Of a DNA stretch of 10,839 bases, positions 1-7,764 are shown piece after piece (position 1 is the stretch's first letter; every line of letters begins with the position of its first letter). The notes under the pieces are model-generated. The model saw only the letters and a program-made list of their open reading frames with translations. It did no database searches and was not told where the DNA came from. The position numbers and the translations under genes are program-made. Source of the stretch: an uncultured Eubacteriales bacterium (GTDB lineage Bacteria; Bacillota; Clostridia; Oscillospirales; Oscillospiraceae); the NCBI GenBank assembly GCA_900556935.1, contig USQL01000078.1, positions 1 through 10,839 on the forward strand, in the 5' to 3' direction.

Positions 1-167
1 CCGTTGCCAGCGTAAGCTGGCTTACGGATGCGGCATACCCCTTGCGGGTACATACGGTATTCCGACCTTTTCCAAACCTTGCCTGAGAACAAAATCTCTC
101 GCTGCCAGCTTTTGTCGATTTAATCAGAGCTTCCCTAGTCCCGGTTCAGTAAGAAAATATTCTTCCC
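1..167. other. Intergenic leader upstream of the cas operon, with hairpins
   Basis: I see no convincing gene here. A perfect 6-bp stem, GCCAGC (6-11) with GCTGGC (16-21), closes a GTAA loop. TACCC (36-40) pairs with GGGTA (46-50), and the outer arms CGGCATACC (31-39) and GGTATTCCG (56-64) pair with one mismatch. On the minus strand an open stretch of about 45 codons runs off the left edge from about position 145. It has no start codon and no family I recognise. The stretch could be the end of a repetitive element or an untranslated structured segment. Confidence 0.35.
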
Positions 168-228
168 GGACTGCAAATATAATGAAATCAGTCCGATTTA
201 TTGGACTGAAGAAGGACTATAATGAAAT
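168..228 (+). promoter_or_regulatory. Possible cas operon promoter with GGACTG inverted-repeat cluster
   Basis: Two copies of TATAATGAAAT (178-188 and 218-228) each contain a perfect TATAAT -10 box. The first lies between GGACTG (168-173) and CAGTCC (189-194). That CAGTCC also pairs with GGACTG at 203-208, inside a 7-bp stem TCAGTCC/GGACTGA (188-194, 203-209). A further GGACT lies at 214-218. I find no good TTGACA-like -35 at 16-18 bp from either box. The arrangement would suit an operator over a promoter, but this is inferred from pattern alone. Confidence 0.35.
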
Positions 229-251
229 AAAAATAGGAAGCAGACGATCGC

Positions 252-2963
252 ATGGATGATATTTTTAGCTCTATTCTGGGCGCAGACGAAGAAATGCTCA
301 GTGAAGCGGCTTTTGCGTTGAATGCAAAAACAGATCGGGACGATGAAACGCTTTGGCTGCCCCTGATTGTACATTTGCAGGATACGGCGGCAGTGATGGA
401 ATATTTGCTGCGGCACTGGCTGCCGGAGCAGTATTGTGAAGGCCTGGATTTGAACCGGAAGGAATTCTTTCAGCTGGCTCTATTCACCGCGTTTGTGCAT
501 GATATTGGTAAAGCGACACCGTCTTTTCAGCGAAAAATCACCCGGCAGAGGGAAATCCTGGGGTATCGCCTAGAGAAAAACGGGCTCACAGATCAGGCAA
601 TGGCATGGGACAAAGAGCCGCCCCATGCAGCCGCGGGAGCGGAAATTCTGCGCGCGGAAGGGGTGGCGGAGTGCGTGGCGGCAGTGGTCGGCGCACATCA
701 CGGGATGCCGGAGCAGCTGTGTATGCCCTCTTTCGGTGAAGAATCTCCCAGCGCCTTTGGCTGGAATGAGCAAAGTCGGGATACGCCGTGGGGCGGCGTC
801 CAAAGAGAACTGATTGCGTGGGCGCTGGGAAAAATCGGTGTGGATGACCCCAGAGATCTGCCGGAGTGCACCGTGGCGGCGCAGATGGCGTTGACGGGAC
901 TTGTGATTATGGCAGACTGGATCGCCAGCAATACTGCCTTCTTTCCTCTGATCTCGGAGGATGCGCTGCCCTGGAAATATGGCCCCCGGAGGGCAGAGAA
1001 TGGCCTGGGAAGGCTGCATTTGCCGAGCCCCTGGGAGGTATCGGACGATTGGAAAACACCCTGGTTTTTCCTGAGCAGGTTTGGTTTCTTGGAAAATATC
1101 GTACAGAAAGAGACGGAAAAAATAGCGGTGGAAATGAAAACGCCGGGAATTATGATCATCGAAGCCCCAATGGGGCAAGGAAAAACGGAGGCGGCGCTGT
1201 CCGCCGCTGAGATTCTGATGAACCGATTCCATCTTAGCGGCGCAGCCTTCTTCCTTCCCTCTCAGGCGACCTCAAACGCCATGTTTACAAGAATGACCGC
1301 GTGGGCAAAGCAGCAGCCGGAGGCCAGCGGAATTGCCGTGTCGCTGGTTCACGGACAGGCGGAATTTAACGAGGAATTCCGTCAGCTGGAAGAAGGCAGT
1401 GTTGCGGTAAATGAGTGTGAGCCGGATTCGCTGCTGGTGCACACCTTCTTCCGGGGGCGGAAAACAAAGCTGCTGGCCAATCTGGTGGTCGGAACGGTGG
1501 ATCAGCTTCTCATGGCGGCATTACGGCAGAAGCACGTCATGCTCCGCCATCTGGGCCTGACAGGAAAAGTTGTTATCATTGACGAGTGTCATGCCTATGA
1601 CGCCTACATGAATGCCTATCTGGACTGCGCGCTGAAATGGCTCAGTGCTTACCATGTTCCGGTGATTCTCCTGTCGGCCACGCTGCCGGGAAAGCGGAGG
1701 AAGGAGCTGCTGAAGGCATATTCCGGGGCGAGGATACCTCTCACGTTCCGGGAAACCCAGGAATATCCCCTGATTAGCTGGACAGACGGGGCTTGCCCTT
1801 GTCAGGTGGCAATTGCGCCCGAAGGAGTGGGCAGAACCGTCCGCGTCCAAAAAGCTTCACAGACGCAGGCAATCACGGAACTGGGAGAGGCCATTGCCTG
1901 CGGTTGTGCGGGATTCATTGTAAATACGGTGGGGCGGGCGCAGAAATTGTGGAGCCTGCTGAAAAAGGCATATCCGAACGCTGCGATACTTATGGATCAT
2001 TCCCGCTATTTGACTCCGGATCGCCTGCGCCATGAGCAGGAAATCTTGCGCCGGGTGGGAAAGACATCCGTACCGGAGCAGCGCAGAGGCGTTCTTGTCA
2101 TCGGCACCCAGGTATTGGAGCAGTCGCTGGATCTGGACTTTGACCTTCTGGTTACAGACCTTTGCCCAATGGATCTTCTGATGCAGCGAATCGGCCGACT
2201 GCAACGACATTCCAGGCAAAGACCCTCCGGCCTGGAAACGCCCCGATGTCTGGTGCTGGGTGCACAAGGGGATCTGGACGAGGGAAGCCGCCATGTCTAC
2301 GGAGATTATCTGCTGATGCGCACCCAGGCACTGCTGCCGGAAGAAATTCGGCTTCCCCAGGACATTTCGCCGCTGGTGCAGAAAACGTATGATGAAACGC
2401 TGTGGTCGCCGGAAAGCAGCCCGCAGTATGAAGAGGCGAAGAATCAGTATCAGGAATTTCAAAAAGAGCAGCGAGGAAGGGCAAACAGCTACTGTATGGC
2501 AGCGCCCTCCCGAGATGGATTCTTTGAAACCATTGTCGGTTTGCTGGACGATACCTTCGGATTTACGGATTTGCAGGCACAGGCCGCTGTCCGGGACGGC
2601 ACTGCGGCCATTGAGGTGCTGGTAGTTCAGCAGTGCGGCGATGGCAGGATAAGGCTTCTGACCCGGGGCTCAGACAGCCAATTCCGTGCCGATACGCAGC
2701 CCAGTGCTGAGCAATGCCGAATTCTTGCTGCCCAGCGACTCCGATTGCCGGCTTATCTTGGCAAATCTGATTGTGTGGATGCGGTCATCGGGGACTTGGA
2801 AAAGAGAATGAAGCAAGTGCTGCCCATATGGCTGCAAGCGCCCATGCTTCAGGGAGAGCTATTTATGATTCTGGATCCGGACGGGACGGCGGAGCTTAAC
2901 GGAAAGAAATTCTATTATGATTTGCAAACGGGATTTGCGGAAAAGGAGGAAGAAAATGCCTGA
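252..2963 (+). CDS. cas3: Cas3 helicase-nuclease, type I-E
   Basis: This is the 903-aa effector that Cascade recruits to unwind target DNA 3'-5' and degrade it with its HD nuclease. The N-terminal HD domain shows H41, the H83-D84 pair in AFVHDIGK, H125, H149-H150 in GAHHG and D222. The SF2 helicase part shows Walker A APMGQGKT (305-312), the DECH box (444-447), SAT (475-477), GTQVLEQSLDLDFD near 618-631 and motif VI QRIGRLQRH (645-653). All metal- and ATP-binding motifs look intact and the length is normal for Cas3. The ATG at 252 follows AGGAAG (235-240) at slightly long spacing. It is the first gene of the operon, and its last 8 bases overlap cas8e, which implies translational coupling. Confidence 0.96.
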   Translation: MDDIFSSILGADEEMLSEAAFALNAKTDRDDETLWLPLIVHLQDTAAVMEYLLRHWLPEQYCEGLDLNRKEFFQLALFTAFVHDIGKATPSFQRKITRQREILGYRLEKNGLTDQAMAWDKEPPHAAAGAEILRAEGVAECVAAVVGAHHGMPEQLCMPSFGEESPSAFGWNEQSRDTPWGGVQRELIAWALGKIGVDDPRDLPECTVAAQMALTGLVIMADWIASNTAFFPLISEDALPWKYGPRRAENGLGRLHLPSPWEVSDDWKTPWFFLSRFGFLENIVQKETEKIAVEMKTPGIMIIEAPMGQGKTEAALSAAEILMNRFHLSGAAFFLPSQATSNAMFTRMTAWAKQQPEASGIAVSLVHGQAEFNEEFRQLEEGSVAVNECEPDSLLVHTFFRGRKTKLLANLVVGTVDQLLMAALRQKHVMLRHLGLTGKVVIIDECHAYDAYMNAYLDCALKWLSAYHVPVILLSATLPGKRRKELLKAYSGARIPLTFRETQEYPLISWTDGACPCQVAIAPEGVGRTVRVQKASQTQAITELGEAIACGCAGFIVNTVGRAQKLWSLLKKAYPNAAILMDHSRYLTPDRLRHEQEILRRVGKTSVPEQRRGVLVIGTQVLEQSLDLDFDLLVTDLCPMDLLMQRIGRLQRHSRQRPSGLETPRCLVLGAQGDLDEGSRHVYGDYLLMRTQALLPEEIRLPQDISPLVQKTYDETLWSPESSPQYEEAKNQYQEFQKEQRGRANSYCMAAPSRDGFFETIVGLLDDTFGFTDLQAQAAVRDGTAAIEVLVVQQCGDGRIRLLTRGSDSQFRADTQPSAEQCRILAAQRLRLPAYLGKSDCVDAVIGDLEKRMKQVLPIWLQAPMLQGELFMILDPDGTAELNGKKFYYDLQTGFAEKEEENA

Positions 2964-4593
2964 AATTTCCTTTAATCTGTTGGACGAGCCCTGGATTCGG
3001 CTTATGGGGGAGGATTGTACAGTGCGAGAGTGCACACTGCCCCAGGCTCTGCTGGAAAGTCATCGTTATCGACGTTTGGCCGGGGAGCTGCCAACGCAGG
3101 ACGTGGCGATCCTGCGCCTCCTGCTGGCAGTGCTCCACACGGTTTTCTACCGCGTAGACCTGGACGGGGAGGAAGACCCCATCGAGGAGCCGTCCCAGGC
3201 GCTGCGGCGCTGGCAGCAGTTGTGGAAGGCTGGATGCTTCCCCGAAGCGCCCATTCGGAATTATTTGAACGAATGGAAGGATCGCTTCTGGCTTTTTCAC
3301 CCGGAGCGCCCCTTTTTCCAGGTTCCGTCTGCCGCGGCAGGTACCAAATACACCGCGGCCAAGTTAAATGGAGAACTGTCGGAAAGCAGCAACAAGGTGC
3401 GGCTGTTTCCGCTTCGCGCAGGACAGGACAAGAATGGTCTGAGCTATGCGGAGGCGGCAAGGTGGCTTGTTAACCTGAATGGCTTTGACGATACCTCCGC
3501 GAAACCAAAGGGGAAGGGTCTGCCTTCGCCGGGAGCGGGCTGGCTGGGAAAGCTGGGGCTTGTCTATGTGGAGGGAAAAACACTTTTTGAAACGTTGATG
3601 CTGAATTTGACACTGCTCAAGGACGGCAGACAGCTTTGGGAGGAACCTGCTCCCGTGTGGGAATTGGATAAGCCGAGAGCGGCTGAACGGACGGAAATTG
3701 CAATGCCCGATAACCTGGCAGAGTTATTTACTTTGCAGTCACGTCGGCTGCTGCTTATTCGAGAGAATGCGCAGGTTGTGGGATATACGTTGCTGGGCGG
3801 CGATTTTTTCTCCAAAATCAATGCGGACGCAGAACAAATGACCCTGTGGGAGTATCGAGAGGGAAAGAGAAACGAACCATCCTATAACCAGCCAAAACGA
3901 TTGAAACCGGATCGGCAGATGTGGCGGGATTTCTCTGTAATCACGGCTGCTGACGGAAGGGGGAAAATACCCGGTGTTATGAGCTGGATTCTGCTGTTGA
4001 AATCCAAAAGAATTCTGGACAGTAAGTTCGTGGCACATTTCCGGGCGACGGGCGCAAAATATGGAGATAAGGATTTCTTCGTTGAGGACATTTTGGAGGA
4101 TCATCTGGATTTCCATATTTCCCTTTTGGAGGAAGCGGGCAAGCTGTGGGACAAGCTGGTGCAGGATAAGATCGAACAGACAGAGAAAGCAGCATGGCAT
4201 CTGGGCGTGCTGGCAGAAGCACTTTTCAAGGCAGCCGGTGGGCAGCCGGACAGCAATGCCCAAATTTCCAGAAAAGACTTGTCAAGCCAGACATATTATG
4301 GACAGGTGGATATTCCCTTCCGGAAATGGCTGGCCTCTATCGATCCGGATTTGGGTGACGGGGAGAAGCGCCGGGCAGAAAAGGATGCCCAGTGGCGCAG
4401 GGAGGCCTACCGAATCGCACTGGAACAGGGAAGAAAAATGGTTCAAAATGCAGGCCAGGCGGCTTTTACAGGGCGCTGGATAGACGGTAGATTCTATTCC
4501 TCTCCCGAGGCATTCAACTGTTTTTCCTGGCAGCTGAAGAAGCTGTTCAATATAGACAATCCAATAAAGGAGGAAGCAGATGAAAAACCGTAA
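2956..4593 (+). CDS. cas8e: Cas8e (Cse1/CasA), Cascade large subunit
   Basis: This 545-aa large subunit of the I-E Cascade complex recognises the PAM and recruits Cas3. Family hallmarks are FNLLDEPWI at residues 6-14, the helix RLLLAVLHTVF (54-64), FWLFHPERPFFQV (111-123) and a GWLGKLGLVYVEGKTLFET stretch (195-213). The C-terminal half is helical and charged, as expected for the four-helix bundle. I chose ATG 2956 because AAAAGGAGG lies just upstream (2941-2949) and the family N-terminus begins there; an in-frame ATG at 2917 would add 13 basic residues unlike the family. It overlaps cas3 by 8 bases and cse2 by 14. Type I-E large subunits vary widely in sequence, so the identity rests on the N-terminal motif plus operon position. 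Confidence 0.93.
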   Translation: MPEISFNLLDEPWIRLMGEDCTVRECTLPQALLESHRYRRLAGELPTQDVAILRLLLAVLHTVFYRVDLDGEEDPIEEPSQALRRWQQLWKAGCFPEAPIRNYLNEWKDRFWLFHPERPFFQVPSAAAGTKYTAAKLNGELSESSNKVRLFPLRAGQDKNGLSYAEAARWLVNLNGFDDTSAKPKGKGLPSPGAGWLGKLGLVYVEGKTLFETLMLNLTLLKDGRQLWEEPAPVWELDKPRAAERTEIAMPDNLAELFTLQSRRLLLIRENAQVVGYTLLGGDFFSKINADAEQMTLWEYREGKRNEPSYNQPKRLKPDRQMWRDFSVITAADGRGKIPGVMSWILLLKSKRILDSKFVAHFRATGAKYGDKDFFVEDILEDHLDFHISLLEEAGKLWDKLVQDKIEQTEKAAWHLGVLAEALFKAAGGQPDSNAQISRKDLSSQTYYGQVDIPFRKWLASIDPDLGDGEKRRAEKDAQWRREAYRIALEQGRKMVQNAGQAAFTGRWIDGRFYSSPEAFNCFSWQLKKLFNIDNPIKEEADEKP

Positions 4594-5170
4594 AGAGCAG
4601 GTAATGGGCTTTGTGCGAAAAAGGCTTCTGTACTGGCAGTCGGAAAAGAACATACATCTGATCCGGGCAGATATGGCGAATTTGCGCCGTGGAATCGGCA
4701 AGAAGCCCGGGGAATTGCCGCAGCTGTGGGAGCTTCTGTTTCGGGACTTCCCGGAGGAGCTGATGAGCCGGGACGGAAACCCAACCTGGGAGGAATGGGC
4801 AGTGTCCGGTGCGCTGACGCTGTATGCCATGCACCAGCAGGGCAGTGAACAGAACATGCACGTCAGCGGGAAGCGGCTTGGAATTGCAATCGGGAGCCTG
4901 GCGGCAGAGAATGAGGACAGAATGAAGGCAGTTCAGCGCCGCTTCAATGCCTTTGCTACCGCAAAAGAAATGCCGGAGTGTCTGCATCATTTGCGAGGAC
5001 TGGTGCAGCTTCTGCGCAGCAAGGGAATCGGGCTGGATTATGTGGAATTAGCGGGAGATTTATATGAATTCCAGACGCCGGAGGGAGCCGCTAAGGTTCG
5101 CCTGCGCTGGGGTCAGGATTTTTACCGGACTGCCCGGTATCCAGAAAGAAAGGATGAAGAATATGTGTAA
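4580..5170 (+). CDS. cse2: Cse2 (CasB/Cas11), Cascade small subunit
   Basis: This is a 196-aa basic helical protein. Two copies line the Cascade belly and hold the displaced and target strands of the R-loop. Visible family features are ADMANLRRGIGK (30-41), the basic helix with QRRF (119-122), HHLRGLVQLLR (136-146) and the C-terminal VRLRWGQDFYR (173-183). The start ATG at 4580 is preceded by AAAGGAGGAAG. The gene begins inside the last codons of cas8e (14-base overlap) and its own end overlaps cas7e by 8 bases. The length is typical and I see no lesion. Confidence 0.92.
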   Translation: MKNRKEQVMGFVRKRLLYWQSEKNIHLIRADMANLRRGIGKKPGELPQLWELLFRDFPEELMSRDGNPTWEEWAVSGALTLYAMHQQGSEQNMHVSGKRLGIAIGSLAAENEDRMKAVQRRFNAFATAKEMPECLHHLRGLVQLLRSKGIGLDYVELAGDLYEFQTPEGAAKVRLRWGQDFYRTARYPERKDEEYV

Positions 5171-6239
5171 TCAGAAAAAAATCTATGTTGACCTCCATGT
5201 GTTGCAGACCGTTCCCCCCAGCTGTGTGAACCGGGACGACACCGGCAGCCCCAAAACCGCCATTTATGGCGGCGTAACCCGTGCCAGAGTATCCAGTCAG
5301 GCATGGAAACACGCTATGCGGCTGAAATTCCGGGAGCTGCTGGCTCAGGAAAACGTGGGTCAGAGGACAAAAGCGGTTGTTGATCTGGTTGCCGAGGAAA
5401 TGATGTTGGCCTGTCCGGAGTGCGGCGAGAAACAGGCTCAGGATTCTGCGAGAAAGGTGCTGGAGGCAGCCGGTGTCAAAGTCAAAGAGGATAAGGGCGG
5501 CCTGAAAACAGGAGCACTGTTCTTCATTAGCCCCAGCCAGATTCACGCTTTGGCGGAGATTGCCGCCAAACAGGAAAAAACGCCCAATAAGGCTGACTGC
5601 CAGAAAGCGCTAAAAGACAACCCAAGCATAGATATTGCACTGTTTGGCCGTATGGTGGCGGATGATCCGTCGCTGAATTTCGATGCTGCTGCGCAAGTTG
5701 CCCACGCAATCTCTACCCATGCGGTGGAAAATGAGTTTGATTACTTCACGGCGGTGGACGATTGCGCGCCGGAGGATAATGCCGGTGCCGGACACCTGGG
5801 GACGGTGGAATTCAATTCCTCCACTCTGTATCGCTACGCCACGGTGAATGTTGGCAATTTGCGAGATATGCTGGGGGAGAAAGCTCCGGAGGCAGTGCGA
5901 GCCTTTGCCGATGCCTTCATTCGCAGTATGCCCACAGGCAAGCAGAATACCTTTGCCAACTGGACCCGCCCGGATGCGGTGTATGTGACTATCCGCCGAG
6001 ATCAGCCGGTCAATATGGCCGGTGCCTTTGAAAAGCCTGTGCGTGCCGGTGCCCAGGGCTATGTCGCCAATTCCGTGCAGGCTTTGGCAGACTACGCCGC
6101 ACAGACTTACCGTGATTTTGTAGCCGCGCCGGTGCTGTCCCTGACCGTGGGAAAGGGACTTGAAGCACTGGCAGCGCCCGGCTCTGTGGATGCGCTGTTG
6201 GATGAACTGGAAATCTGGCTGAAAGAGGAAACAAAATGA
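5163..6239 (+). CDS. cas7e: Cas7e (Cse4/CasC), Cascade backbone subunit
   Basis: This 358-aa RAMP-fold protein forms the six-copy backbone that coats the crRNA. Conserved blocks include KIYVDLHVLQTVPPSCVNRD (residues 6-25), GGVTRARVSSQAWK (36-49), THAVENEFDYFTAVDD near 180-196 and GTVEFNSSTLYRYATVN. I chose ATG 5163 because AAAGAAAGG (5145-5153) lies at good spacing and the family N-terminus starts there. ATG 5154 is a possible alternative, but it sits directly against that ribosome site. The frame is open back to 5064, but that part is the shadow of cse2. The gene ends at TGA in an ATGA overlap with cas5e. Confidence 0.95.
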   Translation: MCNQKKIYVDLHVLQTVPPSCVNRDDTGSPKTAIYGGVTRARVSSQAWKHAMRLKFRELLAQENVGQRTKAVVDLVAEEMMLACPECGEKQAQDSARKVLEAAGVKVKEDKGGLKTGALFFISPSQIHALAEIAAKQEKTPNKADCQKALKDNPSIDIALFGRMVADDPSLNFDAAAQVAHAISTHAVENEFDYFTAVDDCAPEDNAGAGHLGTVEFNSSTLYRYATVNVGNLRDMLGEKAPEAVRAFADAFIRSMPTGKQNTFANWTRPDAVYVTIRRDQPVNMAGAFEKPVRAGAQGYVANSVQALADYAAQTYRDFVAAPVLSLTVGKGLEALAAPGSVDALLDELEIWLKEETK

Positions 6240-6868
6240 GCACGCTGCTGCTGCGTCTTGCAGGACCCATGCAGTCCTGGGGGACGGACTCCAAATTTGA
6301 TGTGCGCAGAACCCAGCGGGAGCCGAGCAAAAGCGGCGTAATCGGTCTGGTGGCTGCTGCACTGGGAATTTCCCGGCAGGATCGGAAGACACTGGCGGCG
6401 CTGGCCTGTCTGCGCTTTGGCGTCCGTGTGGATCGGGAGGGCACCCTGCTGCGGGACTATCACACAGCCCACCCGGAAAAGGGAAGCGCCTATGTCACCA
6501 ATCGCTATTACCTGGCGGACGCCGTCTTTGTGGCGGGGCTGGAAAGTGAGGACGGGGCTCTGCTGGAAAAAATCGGAGAGGCCTTGGTTTCACCGGCTTT
6601 TCCGCTGTATCTGGGGCGGCGCTCTTGTCCGCCTACCGGAAGAATTTTTCTGGGAATTTCCCCAAAGCCTCTTGAGGAAGCCCTGCGGGAGAATGTGCCT
6701 GACTCGGCCAGCTGGCTGGTGCTGGATGCCAAGGCAGGGGAGCCGGGAGGACTTCAGCGGGATGTACCGCTGTCCTTTAACCCAAACCGCCGGGAATATG
6801 GCTTCCGCCGGGTGGTTTCCCGCTCGCTGCATTCTGAGCATGATCCTATGGCAGAACTGGAGGAATAA
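6236..6868 (+). CDS. cas5e: Cas5e (CasD), Cascade 5'-handle-binding subunit
   Basis: This 210-aa RAMP protein caps the 5' end of the crRNA and contacts the 8-nt handle next to Cas8e. The N-terminal LLLRLAGPMQSWG (residues 4-16) and TQREPSKSGVIGLVAAALG (26-44) are the standard Cas5e signatures. YLGRRSCPPTGR lies in the middle and YGFRRVVSRSLHSEHDPM near the C-terminus. The ATG overlaps the cas7e stop (ATGA). cas6e starts 2 bases after its stop. It is near the short end for the family, but no conserved block seems to be missing. Confidence 0.94.
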   Translation: MSTLLLRLAGPMQSWGTDSKFDVRRTQREPSKSGVIGLVAAALGISRQDRKTLAALACLRFGVRVDREGTLLRDYHTAHPEKGSAYVTNRYYLADAVFVAGLESEDGALLEKIGEALVSPAFPLYLGRRSCPPTGRIFLGISPKPLEEALRENVPDSASWLVLDAKAGEPGGLQRDVPLSFNPNRREYGFRRVVSRSLHSEHDPMAELEE

Positions 6869-6870
6869 CG

Positions 6871-7503
6871 ATGTATTTAACGCAGATGCGCCTCGATAGG
6901 AATAACCGCCGGACTTTGAGCGCACTTAGCTCTCCTGCCAAGTTTCACGGCGCGGTTGAGAGCGCCTTTCCGGGGCAGCGGCAGAGAAACCTGTGGCGGG
7001 TGGACAGCCGGGGCGGGCAGGATTATCTTCTGATTCTGAGCAAGGAAAAGCCGGATCTCACCCTGGCGGTGCAGCAGTTTGCCCCGCCGGGAGAGATCTG
7101 GCAGACAAAGGACTATACGCCTCTGCTGAACCGCATCCGCCAGGGCAGCCGCTGGCAGTTCCGCCTCTGTGCAAACCCCACTTACAGCGTTCCGGCCGGA
7201 CCAGGGCAGCGGGGGAGGGTGTGCGCCCACAGCACCCCGGAGCACCAGCTCGCATGGCTGGAGCGACAGAGCGAAAAGCACGGCTTTTCCCTAAAAAGGG
7301 AGGAATTCACAGTGGTGAGGTCGGTTTGGTATCGGTTCCGGAAGGGAAGTACCGGGAAGAATGTGACATTTCTCGCAGTGACCTACGAGGGATATCTGGA
7401 AGTCAGGGATCCACAGCTGTTCTGCCGAATGCTTTGCGGCGGAATCGGACACGGGAAGGCCTATGGCGCAGGCTTGATGACCCTGGCGGGGGCGGAGAAA
7501 TGA
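6871..7503 (+). CDS. cas6e: Cas6e (Cse3/CasE), crRNA-processing endoribonuclease
   Basis: This is a 210-aa double-RRM endoribonuclease. It cuts each repeat 3' of its hairpin and stays bound as the Cascade head. An AKFHG segment places a histidine at residue 26, the position of the catalytic His in the well-studied Thermus Cse3. The C-terminus has the glycine-rich loop GGIGHGKAYGAG (190-201). The ATG at 6871 follows GGAGGA in the end of cas5e. The array downstream has the matching hairpin (CCCCGC, 4-nt loop, GCGGGG), so the protein has its substrate in place. Its stop is followed after one base by the cas1 remnant. Confidence 0.94.
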   Translation: MYLTQMRLDRNNRRTLSALSSPAKFHGAVESAFPGQRQRNLWRVDSRGGQDYLLILSKEKPDLTLAVQQFAPPGEIWQTKDYTPLLNRIRQGSRWQFRLCANPTYSVPAGPGQRGRVCAHSTPEHQLAWLERQSEKHGFSLKREEFTVVRSVWYRFRKGSTGKNVTFLAVTYEGYLEVRDPQLFCRMLCGGIGHGKAYGAGLMTLAGAEK

Positions 7504-7504
7504 T

Positions 7505-7582
7505 ATGGCTGAGATACCCGGAATCCTTCGCCCGGAACTGCAGGCACTTCCGCAGATTGCAGATCGCATGACGTTTTTGTAC
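7505..7582 (+). pseudogene. cas1: cas1 remnant: first 26 codons, cut off by the CRISPR array
   Basis: An ATG one base after the cas6e stop opens a frame starting MAEIPGILRP and ending QIADRMTFLY. This matches the N-terminus of Cas1e proteins, in which an acidic (E/A)DR(I/L/M)(S/T)FLY segment is followed by LEH and the rest of the integrase. Here the Tyr26 codon (7580-7582) shares its last C with the first base of CRISPR repeat 1. The frame continues only seven more codons (YSPHTRG) to a TGA inside the repeat (7604-7606). All catalytic residues of the roughly 300-aa integrase are lost, and no cas2 is present. Its position directly after cas6e is exactly where cas1 sits in I-E operons. It must be non-functional. 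Confidence 0.85.
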
Positions 7583-7610
7583 TATTCCCCGCACACGCGG
7601 GGGTGATCCC

Positions 7611-7642
7611 ATGTATCTCGACACCTACTATTTCTTCGTACC
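7611..7642 (+). other. CRISPR spacer 1, reads as capsid codons MYLDTYYFFVP
   Basis: This 32-bp spacer begins with ATG and is open in frame 1, encoding MYLDTYYFFV plus CC (Pro). The peptide resembles the LDTYYFFVPNR(L)xW segment that I recall from major capsid proteins of gokushovirus-like Microviridae. It differs from spacer 3 at spacer positions 7, 9, 18 and 30, all without changing an amino acid. The capsid match comes from memory of the family, not from a search. Confidence 0.65.
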
Positions 7643-7732
7643 CTATTCCCCGCACACGCGGGGGTGATCCCGTTACTGACCCGTTGCTGATTCCGGACGA
7701 TGACTATTCCCCGCACATGCGGGGGTGATCCT

Positions 7733-7764
7733 ATGTATTTGGACACCTATTATTTCTTCGTGCC
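7733..7764 (+). other. CRISPR spacer 3, synonymous variant of spacer 1
   Basis: This is the same 11-residue reading (MYLDTYYFFVP) as spacer 1 with different codons: Leu TTG for CTC, Tyr TAT for TAC and Val GTG for GTA. It is separated from spacer 1 by the unrelated spacer 2. The codon-constrained differences argue that each was captured from a different phage strain, not copied inside the array. Confidence 0.65.

Noticed and set aside
1..145. Minus-strand open stretch running off the left edge as the end of a gene
   Set aside because: It has no start codon or recognised family, and it overlaps hairpins. I kept it only as a note in the intergenic entry.
2917..2955. Upstream extension of cas8e
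   Set aside because: It encodes MICKRDLRKRRKK, unlike the family. A strong AAAAGGAGG precedes ATG 2956 instead.
5064..5162. Upstream extension of cas7e
   Set aside because: It lies entirely within cse2 and encodes an arginine-rich shadow. The family N-terminus and ribosome site fit 5163.
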